DNA of 64,000 nt from Bryobacteraceae bacterium (lineage in GTDB: Bacteria > Acidobacteriota > Terriglobia > Bryobacterales > Bryobacteraceae), in NCBI GenBank assembly GCA_030041495.1, contig JASHNT010000113.1:1-64000 (forward strand). The letters are read 5' to 3'. The notes below the pieces were generated by a model. That model was not told the origin of the DNA. It saw only the letters and a list, made by a program, of their open reading frames with translations, and made no database searches. Positions 25,102-33,497 of the stretch are shown in pieces (position 1 is the first letter of the stretch; the number at the start of each line of letters is the position of its first letter). Both the position numbers and the translations under genes were made by a program.

Positions 25102-25115
25102 CTAGGAGGAATGTC

Positions 25116-25592
25116 TTATTCGCGCGCGAGGAGGAAAGCGCCAAAAGACACGAGGGTTCGCGGCAGTGCGCGCAGGTCGGCCCAGAACGAAGAGCCTCCC
25201 GAGCCGGTGACCAGAACGCCGCGCCGCATCGCATGCAGATTGAACAGCGTCGAGAGCACCGTGAAGCAAGTCGAGGCCGCGATGGAGCCTCGCAAGTTCG
25301 GCGTGCCCCGGAGCCAATGCACCGTAAATTCCACGCCGTGCGAGAGCACGACAATTCCGGCGGTGACCGCAGCCGCGCGGCGCGGGCCGGATCGCGAAGC
25401 TGTCTGCGTCAGGGCTCCGTAGAATCCCGCGGTAATCCCGCGGTACGCGAACTCCGCGCCCATCGCACCCAGAGCCGAATGCAATCCCGCGCCCAAGTTG
25501 ACGGCGAAGAACAGGCCTCCGCGATACAGCGAGCTGAGCAGCGCGGCCTTCCAATTCCAACTGCGAGTCAGTACCCGGCCTAAATCCCGCAT
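25116..25592 (-). CDS. Hypothetical small membrane protein
   Basis: A 158-residue protein with about four hydrophobic segments (LYRGGLFFAVNLGAG, GALGAEFAY-like region, AAVTAGIVVLSHGVEF, CFTVLSTLFNLHAM). The GAMGAEFAYRGITAGFY and SHGVEFTVHWLRG blocks, with polar residues in the membrane, look conserved, but I do not recognise the family. It ends with basic residues and FLLARE. It precedes the exported-protein/PHP/GT4 genes on the same strand with an 83-base gap containing the dyad region, so it may be separately transcribed. Confidence 0.55.
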   Translation of the reverse strand: MRDLGRVLTRSWNWKAALLSSLYRGGLFFAVNLGAGLHSALGAMGAEFAYRGITAGFYGALTQTASRSGPRRAAAVTAGIVVLSHGVEFTVHWLRGTPNLRGSIAASTCFTVLSTLFNLHAMRRGVLVTGSGGSSFWADLRALPRTLVSFGAFLLARE

Positions 25593-25653
25593 GCCTCAAA
25601 CTAAGGGAGGAAGTTCTGCGTTGCGGTGAATCCCCCGTGACAACACGTCTACC

Positions 25654-27372
25654 ATGGTTGAGGACGGTCACCGCGAACAGTTCATGAAAAACAGACGCAG
25701 CAACGAATGGTTTCAAACGCCCGGCTACCACGGCATGTCTCGCCGGGCATGGCTTCGTTCCGAAGGTTTTCCGAAGGACGTCTTTGACGGCAAGCCGGTG
25801 ATCGGTATTTGCAATTCCTGGAGTGAGCTGACCAACTGCAACGCGCACCTGCGCGAGGTGGCCCAGGCAGTGAAGCGCGGAGTGATCGCCGCGGGCGGCA
25901 TCGCCCTGGAGTTTCCCACGATTTCTTTGGGCGAGATGTTCATGCAGCCCACCACGATGCTGTTCCGCAACCTGATGGCGATGGACGTGGAGGAATCGAT
26001 TCGCGCCAATCCGCTGGATGCGGTGGTGCTGCTGTGCGGCTGCGACAAGACCACGCCGGCGCAGTTGATGGGTGCGGCCAGCGCGAACATCCCGGCCATT
26101 ATGGTTCCCGGAGGACCGATGCTGGCTGGGACGTTTCGGGGCGAAAGGCTTGGCTCCGGCACCGACGGCCGCAAGCTGTTCGACTTGTACCGCACCGGGC
26201 GGCTCAATGAAGAAGAGTGGAGCGAAGTAGAAAGCTGCATCGCGCGCACTTCCGGGCATTGCACGGTGATGGGCACCGCTTCCACCATGACCAGCCTGTC
26301 CGAGGCGCTCGGCATGACTCTTCCGGGATGCGCGAATATTCCCGCGCCGGATTCGCGGCGCATGGCGATCGCGGAGCTGAGCGGGCGCGCGGCGGTGGAG
26401 CTGATCGAGGCTGGATTGGCGCCCGCGCGCATCATGACGCGCCAGGCTTTCGAGAACGCGATCACCGTGCTGATGGCCCTGGGAGGCTCGACCAACGCGG
26501 TGATTCATTTGACGGCGATTGCCGGGCGGCTCGGCATCCGGCTGGAGGCCCGGGATTTCGATCAGATTTCAAGACGGACTCCGTGCCTGGCGAACGTGAA
26601 ACCATCCGGTGAACATCTGATGGAAGATTTGTTTCACGCCGGCGGAGTGCCCGCCGTGATGAACCGGATCACAGACTTGTTGCACCGGGATTGCATGACG
26701 GTAAACGGCAAGACCGTCGGCGACAACATAGCGGACGCGCAAGTGCAGAACGACGCGGTCATCCGCACCCGCCAGAACCCGCTTTTCGCCGAAGGCGGAC
26801 TCGCGATGCTGCACGGAAATCTCGCGCCGGACGGAGCGGTGATCAAGCAGACGGCGGCCTCGCCTCATCTGATGCGGCATCGCGGCCGCGCGCTTGTATT
26901 CGAGAATCGCGACGAGATGAACGCGCGGATCGATCGCGACGATCTTCCGATCGACCGCGACACCGTGCTGGTGATGCGGAACTGCGGCCCCAAGGGAGGG
27001 CCGGGAATGCCGGAATGGGGGCACATTCCCATGCCGCGCAAGCTGCTGAACCAGGGCGTGACCGACATGGTCCGCATCTCCGACGCGCGCATGAGCGGGA
27101 CTTCATTCGGCACCGTGGTGCTGCACGTGGCGCCGGAATCCGCGGTGGGCGGGCCCTTGGCCATTGTTCAAACCGGCGATGAGATCGTGTTGGACGTTCC
27201 CGCGCGAAAGCTGGATCTGATGCTTTCCGGTGAGGAGATCGAGCAGCGGCTGCGCGCGCTGACTCCGCCCAAGCCGCATTACGATCGCGGCTACGGCCGT
27301 CTGTTCCTGGATCACGTGACGCAGGCCAACGCCGGCTGCGACTTCGATTTCTTACACGCGCTTCCCGGCTAA
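25654..27372 (+). CDS. IlvD/Edd-family sugar-acid dehydratase
   Basis: A 572-residue Fe-S dehydratase. Cluster and Mg site motifs are CNSWSELTNCNAHL, LLCGCDKTTPAQL and SGHCTVMGTAS. The N-terminus NEWFQTPGYHGMSRRAWLR and overall pattern fit aldonic-acid dehydratases (L-arabinonate, D-xylonate, galactonate type) better than branched-chain IlvD, and the convergent gene encodes an ACS-type organic anion transporter. It would dehydrate a sugar acid to its 2-keto-3-deoxy derivative in the cytoplasm. ATG 25654 is given; ATG 25684 (MKNRRSNEW) is an equally plausible start. It overlaps the transporter gene tail by 21 bases. Confidence 0.85.
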   Translation: MVEDGHREQFMKNRRSNEWFQTPGYHGMSRRAWLRSEGFPKDVFDGKPVIGICNSWSELTNCNAHLREVAQAVKRGVIAAGGIALEFPTISLGEMFMQPTTMLFRNLMAMDVEESIRANPLDAVVLLCGCDKTTPAQLMGAASANIPAIMVPGGPMLAGTFRGERLGSGTDGRKLFDLYRTGRLNEEEWSEVESCIARTSGHCTVMGTASTMTSLSEALGMTLPGCANIPAPDSRRMAIAELSGRAAVELIEAGLAPARIMTRQAFENAITVLMALGGSTNAVIHLTAIAGRLGIRLEARDFDQISRRTPCLANVKPSGEHLMEDLFHAGGVPAVMNRITDLLHRDCMTVNGKTVGDNIADAQVQNDAVIRTRQNPLFAEGGLAMLHGNLAPDGAVIKQTAASPHLMRHRGRALVFENRDEMNARIDRDDLPIDRDTVLVMRNCGPKGGPGMPEWGHIPMPRKLLNQGVTDMVRISDARMSGTSFGTVVLHVAPESAVGGPLAIVQTGDEIVLDVPARKLDLMLSGEEIEQRLRALTPPKPHYDRGYGRLFLDHVTQANAGCDFDFLHALPG

Positions 27373-28593
27373 TTCCTTGGGGTGCTTTCGCACCAGCAGA
27401 ACGCAAATCGCCGATACCACCAGCGACGCCACCATCACCCACAGCCCTCCCAAGTAGTTTCCGTTGCGATCGCTAAAGAGTCCAACCAGGTACGGCCCCG
27501 CGAAGCCACCCAGATTGCCGACGGAGTTAATGAGTCCGATGCTGGCCGCCGCGGCGACTGCGCCCAGCGTGGTGCTGGGGATCGCCCACAAGGGAGGATA
27601 AGCCGCGACGATCCCCGCGAACGCAATCGAGAGCAGAGCCAGCGCCAGCCCAACGCCCGCCGATCGAAGCGCCAGCACTGCCAGAGCCGCGCCGGCGATC
27701 AAGCGCGGTACGGCCGCATGCCAGCGCCGCTCCGCTGCGCGATCCGACAGCCGGCCCGTTTCAAGCATTGCCGGGATCGCCACCAGCGCGGGAATCGCGG
27801 TCAGCAGTGTGGTCTCGGTAGTGCTCAAGCCCTCCAGCCGCTGCAGGATTTTTGGCAGCCAGAGGCTGAAGCCGTAATTGGCCGCCGTGCCACCGAAGTA
27901 CGCCCCGGCGCACAGCAGCACATCGCGATGCCACAGAACCCGCCATGGCGAAATCGGCGTGTGGGCCGCGGCCTGTTCGCGCTCGCGGATTAACTCGGCC
28001 TCCAGCCACTCGCGCTCTTGCGCATCCAGCCAGTGCGCCTGCCCGGGACGATCCGTCAAATACATCCAGCTCGCGATTCCGCACAGCATCGCCGGTGCGC
28101 CTTCCAGAAGCAGCAGCCAGCGCCAGCCTCCCAAGCCGAGCCAGTGCACTTTCAGCAGCATCGCCGAAATGGGCGAGGCAATCACCTGAGACGCGGGAAT
28201 GGCGATCATGAACATCGCGACGGCTTTGGCGCGGTCCGCCGCGCGATACCAGTGCCCCAGGTAGGTGATGACGCCGGGAAAGAATGCCGCTTCCGTCACG
28301 CCCAGCAGCACGCGCATCGTGTAGAACTGGGTCTCAGTGTGAATCAGCCCGGTGGCCGAGGCTACGCAGCCCCACACCAGCATGGTGGCGGTCATCACTT
28401 TGCGCGCGCTCCAGCGCTCCACCAGCAATGCGCCCGGAATTCCCAACGCGACATAGCCCACGAAAAAAATTCCCGAGCCCAGGCCGAACACTTTGTCCGA
28501 GAAGCCCAAGGCGCCGGTCATCTGCAGACTCGCGAAACTGATGTTGATGCGATCGATGTAGGCGACGACGTACAGCAGAAACAGGAAGGGCAT
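27352..28593 (-). CDS. ACS-family MFS transporter (sugar acid/organic anion)
   Basis: A 413-residue, 12-helix MFS protein of the anion:cation symporter family (glucarate, galactonate, tartrate porters). TM1 reads LLYVVAYIDRINISFA, and MRVLLGVTEAAFFPGV is the family TM4 signature. The partner dehydratase suggests sugar-acid uptake. ATG 28593 is forced: in the same frame upstream, codons for RRRVTRRL, the usual basic N-terminus, run back to a stop without any ATG, GTG or TTG. Either the start has mutated or a shorter N-terminus is used. Confidence 0.85.
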   Translation of the reverse strand: MPFLFLLYVVAYIDRINISFASLQMTGALGFSDKVFGLGSGIFFVGYVALGIPGALLVERWSARKVMTATMLVWGCVASATGLIHTETQFYTMRVLLGVTEAAFFPGVITYLGHWYRAADRAKAVAMFMIAIPASQVIASPISAMLLKVHWLGLGGWRWLLLLEGAPAMLCGIASWMYLTDRPGQAHWLDAQEREWLEAELIREREQAAAHTPISPWRVLWHRDVLLCAGAYFGGTAANYGFSLWLPKILQRLEGLSTTETTLLTAIPALVAIPAMLETGRLSDRAAERRWHAAVPRLIAGAALAVLALRSAGVGLALALLSIAFAGIVAAYPPLWAIPSTTLGAVAAAASIGLINSVGNLGGFAGPYLVGLFSDRNGNYLGGLWVMVASLVVSAICVLLVRKHPKELAGKRV

Positions 28594-28663
28594 CAGCCGG
28601 CGAGTGACTCGCCGCCGCGCGGAACTTGCTACGAGGCTGGACTGCGCTGAGGCCGCGATGGCG

Positions 28664-29224
28664 TCAGGATATCACGCGACGGGCGGCAATCTCGGCTACC
28701 CACCGCCGGTGCGCGGGATCAACGGGAGGCCCTTCGTAAGAGTGGAGGATTTCGAAATCGCGAAAGTAAGACGCGAGTTCACCCGGAGGCAGCCGGAAGC
28801 GCGTCAATCCTTCCCTCGACCCGCCTTCACCCGGCTCCGGAATGTGCACGATCGCGAGCACCACGCCGCCAGGAACCACTCCGCGCTTGGCCGGCTCAAA
28901 CAGGTCGCGCTGGAGGTAGTAGCACATGGCGATCAGATCCCACGCGTCCGGCTCGATCGAATATTGGTGCTTTTCAAGATCTGCCACACGCGCATCGATC
29001 CGCGGGTCCTTTGCGCGAATCAGTTCGATCGCCGCTGGCGAGCCGTCTATGGCCGTTACTTGCCAGCCGTGCCCGGCAAGCCAGACCGCATTGCGCCCGG
29101 CCCCGCATGCCAAATCCAGCGCGCGGCCCGGTTTCAGCACGCTTGCGATCTTCTTGAGCAGCGGCGTAGGCGGGCCGGCTTCGCGCAGGGCCCGGTACCG
29201 TTCATCCCATTCGCGTAACTCCAC
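28664..29224 (-). CDS. Class I SAM-dependent methyltransferase, TehB-like
   Basis: A 186-residue Rossmann-fold methyltransferase. Motif I is LDLACGAGRNAVWLA, followed by VTAIDGSPAAIEL (acidic end of strand 2) and ARVADLE. The start MELREWDERYRALRE resembles TehB/thiopurine-type enzymes that methylate tellurite, selenite or thiols. The real substrate is unknown. It stands between the ACS transporter and a glycosyltransferase-like gene, all on the minus strand, with short gaps but no overlaps. Confidence 0.8.
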   Translation of the reverse strand: MELREWDERYRALREAGPPTPLLKKIASVLKPGRALDLACGAGRNAVWLAGHGWQVTAIDGSPAAIELIRAKDPRIDARVADLEKHQYSIEPDAWDLIAMCYYLQRDLFEPAKRGVVPGGVVLAIVHIPEPGEGGSREGLTRFRLPPGELASYFRDFEILHSYEGPPVDPAHRRWVAEIAARRVIS

Positions 29225-29266
29225 ATCCTCGATTTTAAACGGCGTGCCTCTTTACACGGCGCACCG

Positions 29267-30370
29267 TCAGCGTGAGTCCTCGTTTCGCATCCGCGCATAC
29301 AGGCGCAGACCATCGCGCAGCTTCGGATTCCGCTCCGTCAGTTGCCAGAGCCCCTGCCAATCGCGCTTCAAATCGAAATCCGGATCGAAGTTCACGCGGA
29401 TCACGAACTTGTGGCGATGCTCGTATTGCCGCTTCCCTTTCGATCCATGGAAGCTGTGCAGCAGCAATCCCGGCATGTAACCGAGGCCTCCGTTGGGATT
29501 GTCGCGAATCGCAATCGCGCGCTGCTCCCAGATGCGGCAGTTGCGCACGTAGCCGGGAGTGTGGCGCGGATCGAGCGACGCCGTCAGATTGCCGATCAAC
29601 GCATTCGCCATGTGCCAGTCGCCGGAACCGGTGGGCAGCCAATCCATCATGCCGCCTAACTGATCCCAGGCGCTACGCCGATAGCACCAGGCAAGGCCGG
29701 GATGCCATCCTTCGGTCCCGCCGGCATACGGAAGCTGTCCGCCGCGCCGTTGCTCAACTCCGTTCACGGTCCATCGCAGAGCCGCATCTTCGAGGAACGC
29801 CGGATCGTGCGGCGGAATCCCCCGCTCCGTCCATCGGTACAGAAACGATTTCGACGGCTCCCGCTGCAGAGGCTCGTCGTTCGGCCCCAGGTCGAGCGCG
29901 TCGGAAAACGGCTGGATGACGTCGTAGTGTTGCAGCAGGTGTAAAATTTCCTGCGCCCAGTCCGGCCGGGCGAACTGGATATCGGCATCGAACACGGCGA
30001 TGTAGCGGCATTCCGGCGGAAGCCGCGCCGCCAGCAGATTCAGCGCATTCTCCTTGTGCCAGAACTCGCAGGAGGTGCGCAGTTGCAGGTGGCGCGGATT
30101 GCCGGGTTCAGTCACTTCGAAGCGCCGCGCCCCCAACGCGACCTCCGCCGTATAGAGCATCGCGCCGCCCTGCTCCATGTGATCCTGGAAACGCCAATAG
30201 TTGCGGTAGCGGGCACGAAAGCGGAGCGGATTCTGGAGCATGGTCAGCACGTACAACTTGTCCGGCAGCACTCGCACGCCCGGCGAGGCCTGCGAAGGAT
30301 GCCGGATAAAGCCGCCAGCGTCAGGCGCGTGATGCGCCAGTGGGTCGAGTTCAGGGTAGGGTTTCGCCAT
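29267..30370 (-). CDS. GT-A fold glycosyltransferase-like protein
   Basis: A 367-residue protein. YIAVFDADIQFARPDWAQ at about residue 120 contains the DxD motif of GT-A (GT2-like) glycosyltransferases, and CEFWHKENALNLLAARLP just before it fits the nucleotide-sugar region. The second half (GGTEGWHPGLAWCYRR, WLPTGSGDWHMANALIG, LLHSFHGSKGKRQYEHRH) resembles putative glycosyltransferases also seen in phage and environmental genomes. GGAGG lies 6 bases before the ATG. Acceptor and donor are unknown; it has no membrane segment, so it is probably cytoplasmic. Confidence 0.65.
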   Translation of the reverse strand: MAKPYPELDPLAHHAPDAGGFIRHPSQASPGVRVLPDKLYVLTMLQNPLRFRARYRNYWRFQDHMEQGGAMLYTAEVALGARRFEVTEPGNPRHLQLRTSCEFWHKENALNLLAARLPPECRYIAVFDADIQFARPDWAQEILHLLQHYDVIQPFSDALDLGPNDEPLQREPSKSFLYRWTERGIPPHDPAFLEDAALRWTVNGVEQRRGGQLPYAGGTEGWHPGLAWCYRRSAWDQLGGMMDWLPTGSGDWHMANALIGNLTASLDPRHTPGYVRNCRIWEQRAIAIRDNPNGGLGYMPGLLLHSFHGSKGKRQYEHRHKFVIRVNFDPDFDLKRDWQGLWQLTERNPKLRDGLRLYARMRNEDSR

Positions 30371-30476
30371 CGCGGGCCTCCGGCTTCAAGGTAGGCGGAG
30401 CCGGGCTGAGAAACGCCGCCGCGGGACTGGCAAATGGCAGGAAACCCGCAGAAAATCGAGGTAGGATGAAGGAGAA

Positions 30477-30737
30477 ATGAACGCGCCCGCGCCAGCCTAT
30501 CTCGAGATTATCGACTTCATCGCCGCCGGCACCACTCCGCGCGCGGTCATTGATTTCCATCCTTCGGCCGACGCCCAGCGGAGGATTGAAGAACTCATCG
30601 CGCGAGAAAAAGAGGGAAGGTTGCTTCCTGAGGAGAAGCAGGAGCTGGACCACTTCATGGAGCTGGAGCACATCCTGAGGATGGCCAAGGCCAAAGCGCG
30701 CCAGATCGTGGCGCAACGCAGTGAATTTGGGGCGTAA
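30477..30737 (+). CDS. Small helical protein paired with HNH nuclease
   Basis: An 86-residue, mostly helical, charged protein. The core is SADAQRRIEELIAREKEGRL then PEEKQELDHFMELEHILRMA, with helix-breaking prolines between. A ribosome site (AAGGAG) is close to the ATG. The 3' end overlaps the HNH gene by 17 bases, so the two are coupled. From memory, similar small ORFs precede HNH proteins in cyanobacteria and other phyla, where they look like antitoxin-type partners; this is not proven. No DNA-binding motif is evident. Confidence 0.6.
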   Translation: MNAPAPAYLEIIDFIAAGTTPRAVIDFHPSADAQRRIEELIAREKEGRLLPEEKQELDHFMELEHILRMAKAKARQIVAQRSEFGA

Positions 30738-31131
30738 GGTCCGGGAAGAGGTCGCCCGCCGCGCCAGATTCCGGTGCGAATACTGCCGGATTCACGATCT
30801 GGACGCCGGCTTTCCCCACCAGGCCGACCACGTTGTGAGCGTCAAACACGGTGGACTGAGCGGCCTGGACAACCTGGCGTATGCCTGCGCGATTTGCAAC
30901 CGGCGGAAGGGAAGCGACATCGCGTCGATCGATCCCGTCACGGGAGAACTCGTCGCCTTATTCAATCCTCGCCAGCAACGCTGGAGCGATCATTTCCGGC
31001 TGGATGCGGAATGGATCATTCCGGTGACGCGAATCGGCGAGGCAACCGCGCGTCTGCTGGGTCTAAACTTGACGGAACGTTTGGCAGAAAGAAGGTTGCT
31101 TCAGAGCCTGGGTCGATATCCGTCCGGTTAA
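30721..31131 (+). CDS. HNH endonuclease
   Basis: A 136-residue HNH nuclease. The zinc-binding CxxC pairs are CEYC near residue 20 and CAICNRRKG near residue 57. The catalytic His lies in QADHVVSVKHGG, with Asn in GLDNLAYACAICN, giving the full betabetaalpha-Me order. C-terminal residues form a helical, substrate-reading extension. The start GTG/ATG lies inside the upstream gene (17-base overlap). It could be a mobile-type homing-like nuclease, a defence nuclease or a toxin held by the upstream protein. Confidence 0.82.
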   Translation: MNLGRKVREEVARRARFRCEYCRIHDLDAGFPHQADHVVSVKHGGLSGLDNLAYACAICNRRKGSDIASIDPVTGELVALFNPRQQRWSDHFRLDAEWIIPVTRIGEATARLLGLNLTERLAERRLLQSLGRYPSG

Positions 31132-31166
31132 ATTGCTCATGAAGTTGTGATCTAATAGCGGACGAT

Positions 31167-31937
31167 ATGCGCTACCGGGCCACGATCCTGGCATTGCTGG
31201 CTCCCTGCGCTTTCGCGGCTACGACCGGCGAGGCGCTATTCCACCAACACTGCGCGCCGTGTCATGGAGCCAACGGCGAGGGCGGGCGCGGCCCCAAGCT
31301 CGCGCGCCTCAAGCTGCCACGAGCTCCCGACGACGCGACGCTCGGCTCACTTATCGAGCAGGGTATTCCCGGAACTGAGATGCCGGTCACGCGCATGACG
31401 GACGCCGAACGAGCGGAGGTGATCGCCTACGTGCGCAGCCTGGGCCGCGCAGCGTCCGCGCAAGTTGCGCAAGCTGGAGATCCGAAAAAAGGGGAGCTGC
31501 TGTTCTGGGGCAAGGGCGGTTGCGGCCAGTGCCACACAGTGGGGCCGCGCGGCGGAAGAACCGGGCCGGATCTCACCGACATCGGAGTGAAGCGCGGTCC
31601 GGCGAACCTACGCCAATCCGTACTCGATCCGGAAGCCGAAACTCCGGATAACTTCGCGCAGTACCGGAAAGTGATCTACATGCCGGACAACTATCTGCGC
31701 GTGCGCGTGGTTACCGCGGATGGCAAGCAGATTACCGGGGCGCGCGTCGACGAAGACACGTTCACCATTCAGATTCGCGACGACGGCTCGCATATCTACT
31801 CCTTCCGCAAGGATCAGTTGAAGGAACTGCATGAGGATTGGGGCAAATCTCCCATGCCGAGTTTCCGCAACAAATTCGCGGCTTCCGAATTGGACGATCT
31901 GGTCGCGTATTTGAGCTCGTTAACGGGGGCACAATGA
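31167..31937 (+). CDS. Di-heme c-type cytochrome
   Basis: A 256-residue periplasmic protein with a signal peptide (ILALLAPCAFAA). Two heme c sites are present: C29-A-P-C-H33, and CGQCH near residue 120. The second half (TGPDLTDIGVKRGPANLRQS, VVTADGKQITG, SPMPSFRNKFAASELDDLVAYL) resembles the TIGR02603-type heme-binding domain common in Planctomycetes, Verrucomicrobia and Acidobacteria. Its stop overlaps the ATG of the next gene, a PQQ dehydrogenase (ATGA), so it is probably that enzyme's electron acceptor. Confidence 0.88.
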   Translation: MRYRATILALLAPCAFAATTGEALFHQHCAPCHGANGEGGRGPKLARLKLPRAPDDATLGSLIEQGIPGTEMPVTRMTDAERAEVIAYVRSLGRAASAQVAQAGDPKKGELLFWGKGGCGQCHTVGPRGGRTGPDLTDIGVKRGPANLRQSVLDPEAETPDNFAQYRKVIYMPDNYLRVRVVTADGKQITGARVDEDTFTIQIRDDGSHIYSFRKDQLKELHEDWGKSPMPSFRNKFAASELDDLVAYLSSLTGAQ

Positions 31938-33484
31938 AGAAGCTGCTCATCGTCTTTGCCATCGCGCTTGCGCTGGCCGCCGCGGCCGCGGCACAGATGG
32001 AGTGGGTCACATACTCCGGCGATTACTCCGGCCAACGGCATTCCACATTGAAGCAGATCGATCGGACCAACGTGGCAAAGCTGCACGTGAAGTGGATGTA
32101 CCAGACCAACGACCTGAATCAATTCGAGGTCACGCCGATTGTCTCCGGCGGCGTCATGTATATCTCGGAACCGCCCAGCAACGCCGCCGCGCTGGATCTA
32201 CACACCGGCCGGCCGCTGTGGCTGTACCGCCGCGCGCTGCCCAACGATATTCACGTTTGCTGCGGACAGGTGAATCGCGGCGTGGCTCTGCTCGGGGATG
32301 TCGTGTATCTGGGCACGCTGGATGCGCACTTGATCGCGCTCGACGCTAAAACGGGCCATATGCTGTGGGACACCGCAGTTGCCGATTACAAGACCGGCTA
32401 CTCGATCACGGTCGCTCCACTGGCCTTGAAGGACAAGATCATCATCGGCATGTCTGGAGGCGAATACGGCGTGCGTGGATTCCTGGACGCTTACGATCCC
32501 AAAACCGGCGCGCGCCTGTGGCGCTTCTGGACCGTCCCGGGTCCGGGCGAGCCGGGGCATGAAACCTGGGCCGGCGATTCCTGGAAAACCGGCTCGGCCG
32601 CAACCTGGGTCACCGGATCTTACGACGCGAATCTCAACCTCATTTATTGGGGCACCGGAAATCCGGGGCCCGACTACGATGGCGACATCCGCAAGGGCGA
32701 CGATCTGTATTCGGATTCGCTGCTCGCATTGGATGCCTCAACCGGGAAACTCAAGTGGCATTACCAGTTCACTCCTAATGACACGCACGATTGGGATTCC
32801 ACGCACACACCGGTGCTGATCGACACGCAATTCCGCGGGCGCGCGCGCAAGCTGGTGGCAGTCGCTAATCGCAACGGATTTTTCTACGTGCTGGATCGCG
32901 AAACGGGCGAGTTCCTCATCGGCAAACCTTTCGCGAAAGAAATCTGGGCGACGGAGATCGATTCGCACGGCCGTCCCATCGTGATTCCCAACACCAGGCC
33001 TACGCCGGAAGGCGTGCCGATGTATCCCGGCGTGCACGGCGGCACGAACTATATGAGCCCCTCCTACAGCCCGGAAACGGGCCTGTTCTACGTTTCCGCG
33101 CGGCAGGAGCCAACATCCTACTATCGCGCGACCCCGGAGTACGACGCCGGCACGTATTATGTTGCGGGAGGGAATCGCGGAATCCCGGGCGTGGAGCCTT
33201 CGGGCGCGATTAAAGCCCTCGATCCGCAGAGCGGCGAAGTGCGCTGGGAGTTCCCGCTGCATTCACCGCCTTGGTCCGGAGTGCTGTCGACCTCGGGAGG
33301 TCTGGTGTTCGGCGGGACGGCGGAAGGCAACGTCTTCGCGCTCGATTCAGCCACGGGCAAGCCCTTGTGGGATTTTCAGACCGGCGCGACGGTGACCTCT
33401 AACCCTATCAGCTACGAGCTTGACGGCAAGCAGTACGTGGCTCTGGCGGCGGGGCGAGCGCTGATCGCGTTCGGGCTGGAGTAG
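31934..33484 (+). CDS. PQQ-dependent dehydrogenase (quinoprotein)
   Basis: A 516-residue periplasmic eight-bladed propeller with a signal peptide (LLIVFAIALALAAAAAAQ). The N-terminal repeat EWVTYSGDYSGQRHSTLKQI is typical of methanol/alcohol and glucose-type PQQ enzymes. A vicinal cysteine pair (DIHVCCGQVNRG) matches the disulfide ring over PQQ. There is no C-terminal heme domain; the coupled upstream cytochrome would take the electrons. I chose ATG 31934, overlapping the cytochrome stop; a longer frame from 31838 lies within the cytochrome gene. Substrate (alcohol, aldose or sugar acid) is open. Confidence 0.88.
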   Translation: MKKLLIVFAIALALAAAAAAQMEWVTYSGDYSGQRHSTLKQIDRTNVAKLHVKWMYQTNDLNQFEVTPIVSGGVMYISEPPSNAAALDLHTGRPLWLYRRALPNDIHVCCGQVNRGVALLGDVVYLGTLDAHLIALDAKTGHMLWDTAVADYKTGYSITVAPLALKDKIIIGMSGGEYGVRGFLDAYDPKTGARLWRFWTVPGPGEPGHETWAGDSWKTGSAATWVTGSYDANLNLIYWGTGNPGPDYDGDIRKGDDLYSDSLLALDASTGKLKWHYQFTPNDTHDWDSTHTPVLIDTQFRGRARKLVAVANRNGFFYVLDRETGEFLIGKPFAKEIWATEIDSHGRPIVIPNTRPTPEGVPMYPGVHGGTNYMSPSYSPETGLFYVSARQEPTSYYRATPEYDAGTYYVAGGNRGIPGVEPSGAIKALDPQSGEVRWEFPLHSPPWSGVLSTSGGLVFGGTAEGNVFALDSATGKPLWDFQTGATVTSNPISYELDGKQYVALAAGRALIAFGLE

Positions 33485-33497
33485 CTGCCGCCGGAGC

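Noticed and set aside
25102-26508. Long minus-strand frame over the IlvD/Edd gene
   Set aside because: It overlaps the conserved dehydratase in antisense and also the 25116-25592 gene in another frame; no domain seen.
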